Source: HO2-45-28 sp964412115 (lineage in GTDB: Bacteria; Patescibacteriota; Minisyncoccia; HO2-45-28). From it: DNA of 64,000 nt. The notes under the pieces were generated by a model. It did no database searches, was not told where the DNA came from, and saw only the letters and a list, made by a program, of their open reading frames with translations. Each line of letters opens with the position of its first letter. Positions within the stretch are counted from its first letter, which is position 1. Below, one piece after another: positions 44,691 through 52,164 of this stretch. Where the stretch lies: assembly GCA_964412115.1 (NCBI GenBank), contig CAYPMM010000001.1, positions 1-64,000 on the forward strand, written 5' to 3'. The translations under genes and the position numbers were made by a program.

Positions 44691-44732
44691 TGTGTTCTAA
44701 ATGTGTTTTAAATATTTTAAGTGTGTTTTAAA
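44691..44732. repeat. Three 11-bp direct repeats TGTGTTYTAAA
   Basis: Copies at 44691-44701, 44702-44712 and 44722-44732, start-to-start spacing 11 and 20 bp, close to one and two helical turns. Between the ATPase 2 stop and dyad B. Confidence 0.55.
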
Positions 44733-44748
44733 ACAAAATATCATGTTT

Positions 44749-46239
44749 TTACACAATAGGCTCGGGGGGCGAGTCGGAAGGCTCGGCGGCCAGCTCCTTG
44801 TTCGCGTCCTCCTCAACACTCGGTGTTGGGATCCCGGAAACACCGAGTGTTTTCCTGGGCGCAGGAGAAAGTCCCAAAAGCTCGTTTTCTACTTCGATTA
44901 TTTTTTTCTTTACCTCGTCAACAGGGGCGGCAAAATTTTTACGGCTGAACTCAATTATTTCGTCCTTAAACGATGCGTGCGCCGGCGGCAGAACTTTCAA
45001 AGTTTCGGCAGAAAACGGGTCGGCGGTATCTCCGTCAATCGTCATTTTTATATAAAATTGCTGCATCCCGAGATTAACCATATCTTTAGCCTTAAACACC
45101 GGCGTCATTTCGTTTTCAAGTTTGGCGGCATCATCCCCGCCCACTCTAAATACAACAATCGTCCCGACATTTCCCAAAACCGATTCTCTGACATGGGGAA
45201 TCAATTGGCCCATAAACTGGTGGGCCACGGTAAGATTGATGCCGTATTTTCGCGCCTCCGAAAAAATATTTACGAAAGTGGTCGTAACCAGATTATGAAA
45301 CTCGTCGACGTAAAGATAAAAGTCCTTTCTTGACTCTTCGGGCATCGCCGCCCTGGCCATTCCGGCCTGTTTTATTTTGGTGATGAACATGGAGCCGAAA
45401 AAACTGGAGTTCTCCTCGCCCATTTTGCCCTTCGAAAGGTTTATCAAAATAATTTTTTTCTCGTTCATTATATTCTCAAGGTCAATCTTGTTTTCCTGCT
45501 GTCCAAAAATATAGCGCAAGTACGGATTGGCCAAAAATTGCCCCAATTTATTTACAAGCGGAATTATGGCGTCGGTATCAAACTTTTCAGACCAGTCGGC
45601 AAACTCAATCGCCCAGAACCGCTTGACCATTTCGTCTTCAATATATTCAATAACTTTTTGGCGGTATTTACGGTCGGTAAGCATTGAAATCATCCCGCGC
45701 ATTGTCGCCATCGGAAAATCAAGAAGGGCGAGCACGGTGAAGCGAAACACATGCTCAAGGCGAGGCGTCCAGTTCGCGCCGAATTGCTTTTCCATTACCT
45801 CAATTAACCCCTGCGCCACCTGATGTTTAAGGTCGGGATTTACGTTTTGCAGAGGATTGAAAGAAATCGGCCATTCGGTGTCCGACGGGTCAACAATTAT
45901 TGTATCTTTGACGCGTTCCTCCGGGATGAAGTTCAAAACCTCTTCAATTACGTCTCCGTGCGGGTCCATCAGGCAAATCCCGTGGCCGAATTGAATGTCC
46001 TGGCGAAGCATAAGTTCCAGAAGTTTTGATTTGCCCACGCCGGATTTCCCGACGATATACATATGCCGCCTGCGATCGCGGCGTTTTATGCCGAAAATAA
46101 ATTTTTTTTCTTCAAGCCCGGCGACATAGTTAGTACGCCCGAAAAAAACGACTTCTTTCGGGTCAAATTGCTTATATATCGGGAGTTCCGGAGGAGGCGG
46201 CGCGTATTTTATTATTTGTATCTTTCCTTCTCGCGCCAT
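44749..46239 (-). CDS. HerA/TraD-like coupling ATPase 2
   Basis: 496 residues. Walker A is GKSGVGKS at 64-71, with a Walker B ending VDEFHN. LINLSKGKMGEEN and NLTVAHQFMGQL follow as in ATPase 1, of which it is a shorter, clear paralogue without the zinc ribbon and Pro-rich tail. An ~40-residue N-terminal extension (KYAPPPPELPIYKQ) precedes the core. Role: nucleic acid or protein translocation motor of the type IV coupling family, in the cytoplasm facing a membrane partner. It starts 1 bp after the membrane/HEPN-like gene, so both are in one operon. A 13-bp inverted repeat near the 3' end is noted separately. Confidence 0.85.
   Translation of the reverse strand: MAREGKIQIIKYAPPPPELPIYKQFDPKEVVFFGRTNYVAGLEEKKFIFGIKRRDRRRHMYIVGKSGVGKSKLLELMLRQDIQFGHGICLMDPHGDVIEEVLNFIPEERVKDTIIVDPSDTEWPISFNPLQNVNPDLKHQVAQGLIEVMEKQFGANWTPRLEHVFRFTVLALLDFPMATMRGMISMLTDRKYRQKVIEYIEDEMVKRFWAIEFADWSEKFDTDAIIPLVNKLGQFLANPYLRYIFGQQENKIDLENIMNEKKIILINLSKGKMGEENSSFFGSMFITKIKQAGMARAAMPEESRKDFYLYVDEFHNLVTTTFVNIFSEARKYGINLTVAHQFMGQLIPHVRESVLGNVGTIVVFRVGGDDAAKLENEMTPVFKAKDMVNLGMQQFYIKMTIDGDTADPFSAETLKVLPPAHASFKDEIIEFSRKNFAAPVDEVKKKIIEVENELLGLSPAPRKTLGVSGIPTPSVEEDANKELAAEPSDSPPEPIV
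44815..44851. repeat. Inverted repeat in the 3' end of ATPase 2
   Basis: Perfect 13-bp arms, 44815-44827 and 44839-44851, around an 11-bp spacer that itself contains GGGATCCC. It is in frame and encodes the C-terminal linker. Confidence 0.6.
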
Positions 46240-46240
46240 A

Positions 46241-46777
46241 TTAAATCGCGGATAATTCCTCTAAAGCTTTTCTATAGGCGCCGAGGCTTTTCATTGTTTC
46301 CTCGTGGCTCGGGCGGAAATTCGGCTCATGCGCTATGCTGTTTCTTAGTTTGTGCGCTTCCCAGATATCGTTTAAGACGGGTAACTCTCCTGGAGCAAGA
46401 GACCTAAGCCGTTCGGCCAGATTTTTACCCAAAAAACCGAGCCGGCCCATCGTTTCTTCAAGAAGAATGTCGGCCTCAATGATAGCCATGGCGTAACCCT
46501 GCGGGCCGGAAGTTTTGATTTTATTTACAATCGAGTCCCAGCGGCGTCTTGTTCTTAGTTTTACCTCTTCTTCAAAATTAGCCTGTTTTTGAGGCGCTTG
46601 GTAAGCCCTGCGTCCTTCAAGAACGTATAATTTTTTCCTTAAGGGAAATGTTTTTATAAAGACCCATGCCGAGAGCGCGAGAAGCGTCGGACCCAAAAAA
46701 ATCAGGATAATTCTGATTCCGGAGTAAAGCCTTACCCAAAAACCCGCGTCAAACAAAAACCAATCCGGAAAGTTCAT
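46241..46777 (-). CDS. Single-pass membrane protein with HEPN-like motif
   Basis: 178 residues from the ATG at 46777; the longer frame would overlap the cysteine-rich gene. One transmembrane helix at about 18-42 places the rest in the cytoplasm. The C-terminal part is helical and holds R145-N-S-I-A-H150, matching the RxxxxH pattern of HEPN domains, in the context AHKLRNSIAHEP seen in HEPN/DUF4145-like proteins. HEPN domains are often RNases. No partner nucleotidyltransferase is present. Overlaps nothing, and ATPase 2 follows after 1 bp, so it is a likely partner of that motor. Confidence 0.55.
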   Translation of the reverse strand: MNFPDWFLFDAGFWVRLYSGIRIILIFLGPTLLALSAWVFIKTFPLRKKLYVLEGRRAYQAPQKQANFEEEVKLRTRRRWDSIVNKIKTSGPQGYAMAIIEADILLEETMGRLGFLGKNLAERLRSLAPGELPVLNDIWEAHKLRNSIAHEPNFRPSHEETMKSLGAYRKALEELSAI

Positions 46778-46805
46778 ATATTTATGATAATCAATAACAC
46801 CGGTT

Positions 46806-48512
46806 TTATCCAACCTCGCGATTATAACATTCCTCGCAGTATAAAATATCCGGCTTTTCGGGCGAAAACGGGCTTGTAACTTCTTTTTCGCATTTAGCGC
46901 ATTTACGGTTATAAAATTTAGGCGGATTGGTTTGGGCGAGCCGGTCCAAATGACGGCATTCCTGGCACTTTCGGGGTAATGGAAAATTCCACTTACGCAA
47001 AAGCGCGAGCTCTCCTGAAACAATTCTGAATCCCTTACCGCAAGCAGCACATCCGATAATTTCTTTGAGAATGTCGTCAGAAACGTCTTTAATGTCGTCC
47101 GGCAAGTCTTCGGATTTTTTTGTTATTTTATATTTTTGCGGTTCGTCGTCTTTCCACCGCCAGCCGGAGGCCAAAACTTCGTTTTTGGTTTTCGGAAAAT
47201 AATACATCGCCCACGATTCGTTGTAATCAAAAAAACTCAAATTATACGGCAAAAACTCGCCGTATTTCCAAACCTTTCCTTTTGAGTCCGTATAAGGATT
47301 TTTGTTCATGTCTTCAATAATCCGCGCGCGCAATTTCAAGTAATCCTCTTTTGAATACTGCTTATTTAAAATACAATAAGATTTTTTAAAAAGGCCGACG
47401 CATCCGAAAATGTGCTGGCAAAAACCGGTCATCATTGAATAATCAATATCCAAGGTGCCCGACAAAACACAGCCGAAACTAAATCTGACCGAATCCGCGC
47501 CTTCGCCCACGGTTATACATTCATAAATCCGCTGAGCATTGTTGCCCCATTCGGTATAGTCATAGCAATCTTTTGTGGGACCCATTGAAATGAATTGTGC
47601 GAATCGGCAGTCCTCCGCCCCGGAAACTATATAGCTGTCTTTTACATTTTTAGACCAATAAATATAATCGCCCGAAGAATTTACGGCGTTTTGGCTGTGC
47701 ATAAATTTTTTGGGGTAACGAAGCCAAAATTCTTTGGTTTTTTGTTTCAGTTTCTCAATTTCGCCGTATGAAGAAAGTTTGAATTTTGATAGTTCTTTTT
47801 GATAATCTTCTTTTGAATATGATTCGTTAAAAATATGATATTTCTTGCGCCTTAGACCGACACAGCCGAAACAATCCGAGCATCCGGCCAAATCGCGAGA
47901 AAAATAAACATTAAAACAGTCTTCGCAGTCATCAGAAAAATGAACATTTGAATTTCTGGATGAATTTATGTTTTCATAACAAAGCTGAATTTCTTCGGCA
48001 GAATAACAATCCATGGAATCTTTTGAATAATTTATAGTGTTGGAGTAGTAGCAATTTTCGTCAAAGTCGGCATCAAAAATCATATAGCAATTTTTTAGGT
48101 TTCCGGCGTGATTTACATATTCGCTGTTCACAAGCGTTGAGTGGTTGTTAAAAAGACCCGGGTAAGGTACTTTAAGCGATAATTCTTTTAATTGTTCAAA
48201 AAAACTGCGATTCGGGTCATAGTCCTGCCCGAATTCCATTCCGTCCCACTTGTCCGACCACCAGCACTTGGTGCAATAAACCTTAAACGGCTTGTCGGGA
48301 GAAATGTTGGAGAGTATGTCCTTGGCGCATAAACCGCATTTTCTTTTGTAAAGTTTCCGCGCGTTTCTGAACATCATTCTCCTTTGCATCCTGCACTCCG
48401 GGCAAAAAGTCGGCGCGGGGACTTTTATGCGCGCGTAAAATTCAAAATCCGCGGGTTCAATCGTGAACTCGGCTTTGCAATTCTGACAGGTTTTTGTTTC
48501 GGATTTATTCAT
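46806..48512 (-). CDS. Cysteine-rich multi-zinc-ribbon protein, paralogue 2
   Basis: 568 residues, full-length paralogue of the genes at 34137 and 49040. It has the same order: CQNC...CPEC...CGLC...CTKC at the N-terminus, a Cys-dotted repeat region, two hIxNKxYSKEDY motifs, and CAAC...CQEC...CAKC...CEEC at the end. Middle rungs differ most between paralogues, the ends least. Its ATG overlaps the toxin stop (ATGA), which places it as third gene of an antitoxin-toxin operon. Function unknown; nucleic acid or protein binding is only suggested by the zinc ribbons. Confidence 0.8.
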   Translation of the reverse strand: MNKSETKTCQNCKAEFTIEPADFEFYARIKVPAPTFCPECRMQRRMMFRNARKLYKRKCGLCAKDILSNISPDKPFKVYCTKCWWSDKWDGMEFGQDYDPNRSFFEQLKELSLKVPYPGLFNNHSTLVNSEYVNHAGNLKNCYMIFDADFDENCYYSNTINYSKDSMDCYSAEEIQLCYENINSSRNSNVHFSDDCEDCFNVYFSRDLAGCSDCFGCVGLRRKKYHIFNESYSKEDYQKELSKFKLSSYGEIEKLKQKTKEFWLRYPKKFMHSQNAVNSSGDYIYWSKNVKDSYIVSGAEDCRFAQFISMGPTKDCYDYTEWGNNAQRIYECITVGEGADSVRFSFGCVLSGTLDIDYSMMTGFCQHIFGCVGLFKKSYCILNKQYSKEDYLKLRARIIEDMNKNPYTDSKGKVWKYGEFLPYNLSFFDYNESWAMYYFPKTKNEVLASGWRWKDDEPQKYKITKKSEDLPDDIKDVSDDILKEIIGCAACGKGFRIVSGELALLRKWNFPLPRKCQECRHLDRLAQTNPPKFYNRKCAKCEKEVTSPFSPEKPDILYCEECYNREVG

Positions 48513-48805
48513 TTTTGTTTTCGCAATAATCGCTTATAGATATTATCGCGCGCGTCAGCAATAAGCAATTTAATGGTGTGATTGGCAACAAATTTAAAGC
48601 CGACTCGATAATCACGGGTGATACGAAAAGAAAGCACGCCATGAAGCGGAGCCCCAAGACGTTTGGTATGCAATCTAGAATCAAAAGGATTTTTTCGAAG
48701 AATTTCTATAAGAGCCCCTAATTTATCTTGAACCTTACTTGGCAGATTATAGACATCTTTTTTGAAATCCGCCTCATAAATTATCTCATTTGACGGAACG
48801 GACAT
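48509..48805 (-). CDS. RelE/ParE-family toxin
   Basis: 98 residues from the ATG at 48805; the nine extra upstream residues of the longer frame lack support. The order beta-alpha-alpha-beta is clear: DFKKDVYNLPSKVQDKLGALIEILRKNPFDSRLHTKRL, HGVLSFRITRDYRVGFKFV, IKLLIADARDNIYKRL. The R..DYRVGF strand and late basic residues resemble RelE/YafQ mRNA interferases that cleave ribosome-bound mRNA. It overlaps the antitoxin by 20 bp and the cysteine-rich gene by 4 bp. Confidence 0.82.
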   Translation of the reverse strand: MSVPSNEIIYEADFKKDVYNLPSKVQDKLGALIEILRKNPFDSRLHTKRLGAPLHGVLSFRITRDYRVGFKFVANHTIKLLIADARDNIYKRLLRKQK

Positions 48806-49010
48806 GGCGCAAAAATGCTTCCTTTGTGGCAAAGTGATACATTGTGCCTCGAGAAGACATTCGTTTGAGCATTTTTTTTACGAAAGCGGGTTTGTATTCA
48901 CCTTCGGGGTCGCGATATCCCGCGAGAAGCAGATTTTTAACAACCTCCATATCCTTTCGGAGAACAGAAACATCTTTATTAAGTTTTTTTACCAGAGTTT
49001 GGGTGGTCAT
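48786..49010 (-). CDS. Antitoxin of the RelE-type module
   Basis: 74 residues, called from position: it precedes the toxin with a 20-bp overlap, the usual order. The N-terminal helix KKLNKDVSVLRKDMEVVKNLLL is coiled-coil-like and would dimerise. The C-terminal region is basic and could wrap the toxin. I do not see a clear ribbon-helix-helix or Phd/YefM domain. A TATAAA element ends 5 nt before the ATG, compatible with a leaderless start and self-repression. Confidence 0.6.
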   Translation of the reverse strand: MTTQTLVKKLNKDVSVLRKDMEVVKNLLLAGYRDPEGEYKPAFVKKMLKRMSSRGTMYHFATKEAFLRHVRSVK

Positions 49011-49039
49011 ATAACTTTATAATAACAAAAATACAAATT

Positions 49040-50722
49040 TTACGCAATTTCTTGTTTATAACATTCCTCGCAGTAAATATACGGAAACTCGTCGGCGGCG
49101 TAAACTGAATCCACAGCTTTGTTGCACTTTTCGCACGCGCGAGAATAGAACTTTAAATGGTCAGCGATGAACCGAAGGCGTTGTTTATGCCGCTCAAAGG
49201 GGGCGAGCCGTGGAATTGGGATGTTAAAACGGCGGTAAAACGCAAGCTCTATCGGTATAATCCTATACCCATTCCCCGACGCTTTACATTTCAAAACTTT
49301 TTCTAAGATGTCGTCCTTAACATCACTAATGTCATCCGGAATGACGTAATCAGAAAAGACAGGCGACTCGGCTTTATATCTACTCCAAGCCAAGCCGGTC
49401 TTTTCGGCGTCATCCTCGTTGAGAGGGAAATACTCATAAGCAACTGTTTCGTTGTACGCAAATGGAGATAACTCAAACGGCAAAAATTCTCCGTACCGAT
49501 ATTGCCGACCCGCCTTATCCACATACGGCATGTCATTCATGTGTTTGCGAATTTTCGTCGTAAGATTTTCGTATTCTTCTTTTGTGTATCGTTTGTTTAA
49601 AATACAATAGTCCTGTTTTTTCAAATTCATTGAGCCGAAACAATTATGACTTGCGGAAATGAAATAGGAATATTCAATATTCGTACATCCCTCAAGTACT
49701 CCAATCGAAAACCTAACGTTGGCAATCTGATGTACTCCCCCCATCAATTCATATAAGAGTTCGCCACCCCACACGGATGTTGTGTCATAAGCGTCTTTAA
49801 CCTGAAGAGTAAACAAAATATACTTTGAATCCTCAGTCTTTTCGGTAAGCCAACAAAAACTGCAACGTTTTGATTCATTGATGAAGTTGCCTTTTGAATT
49901 AACAGAACGTTCTATAAAAACGGCTCTCTGCGGCCGTGACTTCCAAAAGTCAAGGACCCGTTTTTTTACTTCTTCCAACCGAGAATACGACCCGTTTAGG
50001 TTCTCCCTTAGAAAACGCTCAAATTCATCTTTTGAAACCGGTTTGTTGAATATATGGTATTGTTTGTTCCGCAAACCGCTACAACCAAAAACATTAGAAC
50101 AATTTCTGCAGTCAAAACAGAAGTATGAGTCGTGACAATCATAACAAAGCTTTGAATAAAAAACCTTGTAGCAATTTTCGGAAAGCGTCGCTTCATATCC
50201 AAACTCCCCTTGTTGAAACCAGTATGTGTCAAAAGTGTCTTTGGTTTTAAGCGCATATTGGTTATATGCGCCGTCCTCATTATCATGGCCACCAAAATTA
50301 AGATAGCAATTTTTTTCGTCTGTTTCGTAGTTGCACCATGGGCTATTCACCATATTTACCTGAAACAAAGCGAGGTGAGGAATATCGCGCTGTAGTTCTT
50401 GAAATTGAAGCAGGAACGATTTTGAAAAATCATAATTTCTGCCATATTGCATCGGATCCCACTTGTCCGAATAAAAACAGGTTGGGCAATATACCTTAAA
50501 CGGCTTATCCGGCGAATACATTGTGATAACGCTTTTATGACAAAGATCACATGACCGTTTATAGAGCGTGCGTTCATTTCGCCACGCAAGCCGTCTTTGC
50601 AGTCTGCACTCCGGGCAAAAAGTCGGCGCGGGGACTTTTATGCGCGCGTAAAATTCAAAATCCTCGGGTTCGATTGCGAACTCTTGTTTGCAATTCTGAC
50701 AAATTTTAATCTCTTTTTGCAT
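49040..50722 (-). CDS. Cysteine-rich multi-zinc-ribbon protein, paralogue 3
   Basis: 560 residues. It opens CQNC...EFAIEPEDFEFYARIKVPAPTFCPEC, has CDLC and CPTC next, and a mid region rich in Cys, Tyr, Asn and Asp (SENCYKVFYSKLCYDC, CFDCRNCSNVFGC). KQYHIFNKPVSKDEF and DYCILNKRYTKEEY are its two conserved motifs. At the C-terminal end the first ribbon is degenerate: KCKASGNG replaces the usual CxxCGxG, so one zinc site is probably lost. The other pairs (CEKC, CEEC) remain. A palindrome lies at 50781-50796, upstream of the start. Confidence 0.8.
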   Translation of the reverse strand: MQKEIKICQNCKQEFAIEPEDFEFYARIKVPAPTFCPECRLQRRLAWRNERTLYKRSCDLCHKSVITMYSPDKPFKVYCPTCFYSDKWDPMQYGRNYDFSKSFLLQFQELQRDIPHLALFQVNMVNSPWCNYETDEKNCYLNFGGHDNEDGAYNQYALKTKDTFDTYWFQQGEFGYEATLSENCYKVFYSKLCYDCHDSYFCFDCRNCSNVFGCSGLRNKQYHIFNKPVSKDEFERFLRENLNGSYSRLEEVKKRVLDFWKSRPQRAVFIERSVNSKGNFINESKRCSFCWLTEKTEDSKYILFTLQVKDAYDTTSVWGGELLYELMGGVHQIANVRFSIGVLEGCTNIEYSYFISASHNCFGSMNLKKQDYCILNKRYTKEEYENLTTKIRKHMNDMPYVDKAGRQYRYGEFLPFELSPFAYNETVAYEYFPLNEDDAEKTGLAWSRYKAESPVFSDYVIPDDISDVKDDILEKVLKCKASGNGYRIIPIELAFYRRFNIPIPRLAPFERHKQRLRFIADHLKFYSRACEKCNKAVDSVYAADEFPYIYCEECYKQEIA

Positions 50723-50739
50723 GTTCTCTTATTCGCACG

Positions 50740-50759
50740 CCTGCCTGTCGGTAGGCAGG
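50740..50759. repeat. GC-rich intergenic palindrome
   Basis: 7-bp arms CCTGCCT (50740-50746) and AGGCAGG (50753-50759), 6-nt loop, no T-run on the minus strand, so not an obvious terminator. Similar in kind to the GC palindromes in the GT4 gene. Confidence 0.5.
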
Positions 50760-50780
50760 AATTAGGGATATATTAAAACG

Positions 50781-50796
50781 TGTTGATATATCAACA
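50781..50796. promoter_or_regulatory. 16-bp perfect palindrome (candidate operator)
   Basis: TGTTGATATATCAACA is fully symmetric and lies about 60 bp upstream of the cysteine-rich paralogue 3 start. On the minus strand it includes TTGATA, a possible -35. Confidence 0.5.
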
Positions 50797-50812
50797 TATT
50801 TTGTTTTAAGAA

Positions 50813-52156
50813 TTATTTCTTTTCTTTCGGCTCCGCGTCCGGTATTTTCAGACCGGGGACTTCCGATTCCTCGCCGAAAATGGGAAGGCCCGCTGGCGGG
50901 CCCATGCGTTTGGCCTCCATCCTTTTGATAAAGGGCGCTGTCAGCACAAGAAAAGACGGCGGATGAAAAAGGGTGGCAATGCCTTCGGAGGTAATAATCG
51001 CCGGTTTTGACTTTTTGTCAAAATAGAAAAATTGCGATTCTATGATACTGCCAATTTTCGTCTCCGGCGGCATGGCTCTTTTTATGAAATTAATAAGGAT
51101 TCTTTGTTTTCTGGCCTCCTCGCGTTTTTTGTAGAAAAAGTGCGGAAACTTCAGCCAATTAACCATGGTTCTGGTCGGAATTACCGGAATAAACCAATTT
51201 TGAGTCGGAATGGAATACTGGGCGAAGGCCCCCCTTACTCCGCGGTAAGGAGTCTGGCGGTTAAAAATGGCGCGGGGAGCCAAATAAATGTAGCGTATTA
51301 TTGTTTCAAAAGGCGCGTTGGAGGCGTTTTTGCCGACCGCTTTCATCACTTCTTCTTCCCCCGGAGAACGGAAAAGAGTAAGCGCCTCCATGCTTGCGGC
51401 GCCCTGAATCCTTTTTGAAGCCGATTTTTCTTTCAACTCCGCGGTGAGCGCGTTGTTTATTTTCTGCCATTCGACCGGATCGGCCGGCCTTATTAAAATC
51501 TGGAGCCACAGATGCTCTTCTTTTTTCAGTTTCGCCAAAACCTCAACCAAAACCGACATCGGGTCAAGAGATTTTTCTTCTTCAATCGCTTCAAAAAACG
51601 GATATGTTTTAAAAGGATAGGCGTTGTTTCGGCCGAGAGACAATTCGAGTCCGAAAAGATCCAAACCCATTTTGTAAAGGTCGGTTGTCTTGGCCGGCAG
51701 GCGTTTTACGTAGTCATCAACCTCAATCATTTCTATTTCTTTGTAGTTGCCGTAAAAAGCGGCCTCCACTATGTTTTTGTATTTGGCCGGCGTCTTGACG
51801 TAAAAATGCGTTTCGCCGTTAAGCTGGGCAATCTCCAAAGACCACCATTCAGTCACCTCCCCCTCCCAATATTTTTCAATAAAATTTTCGGGACTATTCC
51901 GGAGGCTGTAAAGCTTATTTAAAATCTGTTCCATGGCTTTGGGCGATTTGCGTATTTCGCGCGGTATTCTTATCTCCAGAAGCGACCAGCGCATTTTGTC
52001 TTTGTAAATCATCATCCGGTAATACATCCAAATGTTCTTCAATAAAACCGCCGAAAACACAAAAAGCCAAAGCCACCAAAGCCTGGCTACAATCGTAAAG
52101 CCGGGTATTAACGCCGTCTTATATAAGATTTGAAGGGTTTCCCTTACTTCCGGCAT
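50813..52156 (-). CDS. Large membrane-anchored protein associated with coupling ATPases
   Basis: 447 residues. One hydrophobic segment at about 17-43 (TIVARLWWLWLFVFSAVLLKNIW region) is followed by a large cytoplasmic domain. The domain contains a VTEWWSLEIAQLNGETHFYVKTPAKY stretch and AMKAVGKNASNAPFETIIRYIYLAP-type helix. The plan, a short membrane anchor plus a mixed alpha/beta domain, is what a membrane partner of HerA/TraD-like ATPases looks like in this group. I do not recognise a named family. The C-terminal 30 residues are charged and probably disordered. It is 8 bp from the sigma4-HARE gene. Confidence 0.6.
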   Translation of the reverse strand: MPEVRETLQILYKTALIPGFTIVARLWWLWLFVFSAVLLKNIWMYYRMMIYKDKMRWSLLEIRIPREIRKSPKAMEQILNKLYSLRNSPENFIEKYWEGEVTEWWSLEIAQLNGETHFYVKTPAKYKNIVEAAFYGNYKEIEMIEVDDYVKRLPAKTTDLYKMGLDLFGLELSLGRNNAYPFKTYPFFEAIEEEKSLDPMSVLVEVLAKLKKEEHLWLQILIRPADPVEWQKINNALTAELKEKSASKRIQGAASMEALTLFRSPGEEEVMKAVGKNASNAPFETIIRYIYLAPRAIFNRQTPYRGVRGAFAQYSIPTQNWFIPVIPTRTMVNWLKFPHFFYKKREEARKQRILINFIKRAMPPETKIGSIIESQFFYFDKKSKPAIITSEGIATLFHPPSFLVLTAPFIKRMEAKRMGPPAGLPIFGEESEVPGLKIPDAEPKEKK

Positions 52157-52164
52157 TACTTACA

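Noticed and set aside
44701..45333. 210-codon plus-strand frame
   Set aside because: Antisense to ATPase 2, without ribosome site.
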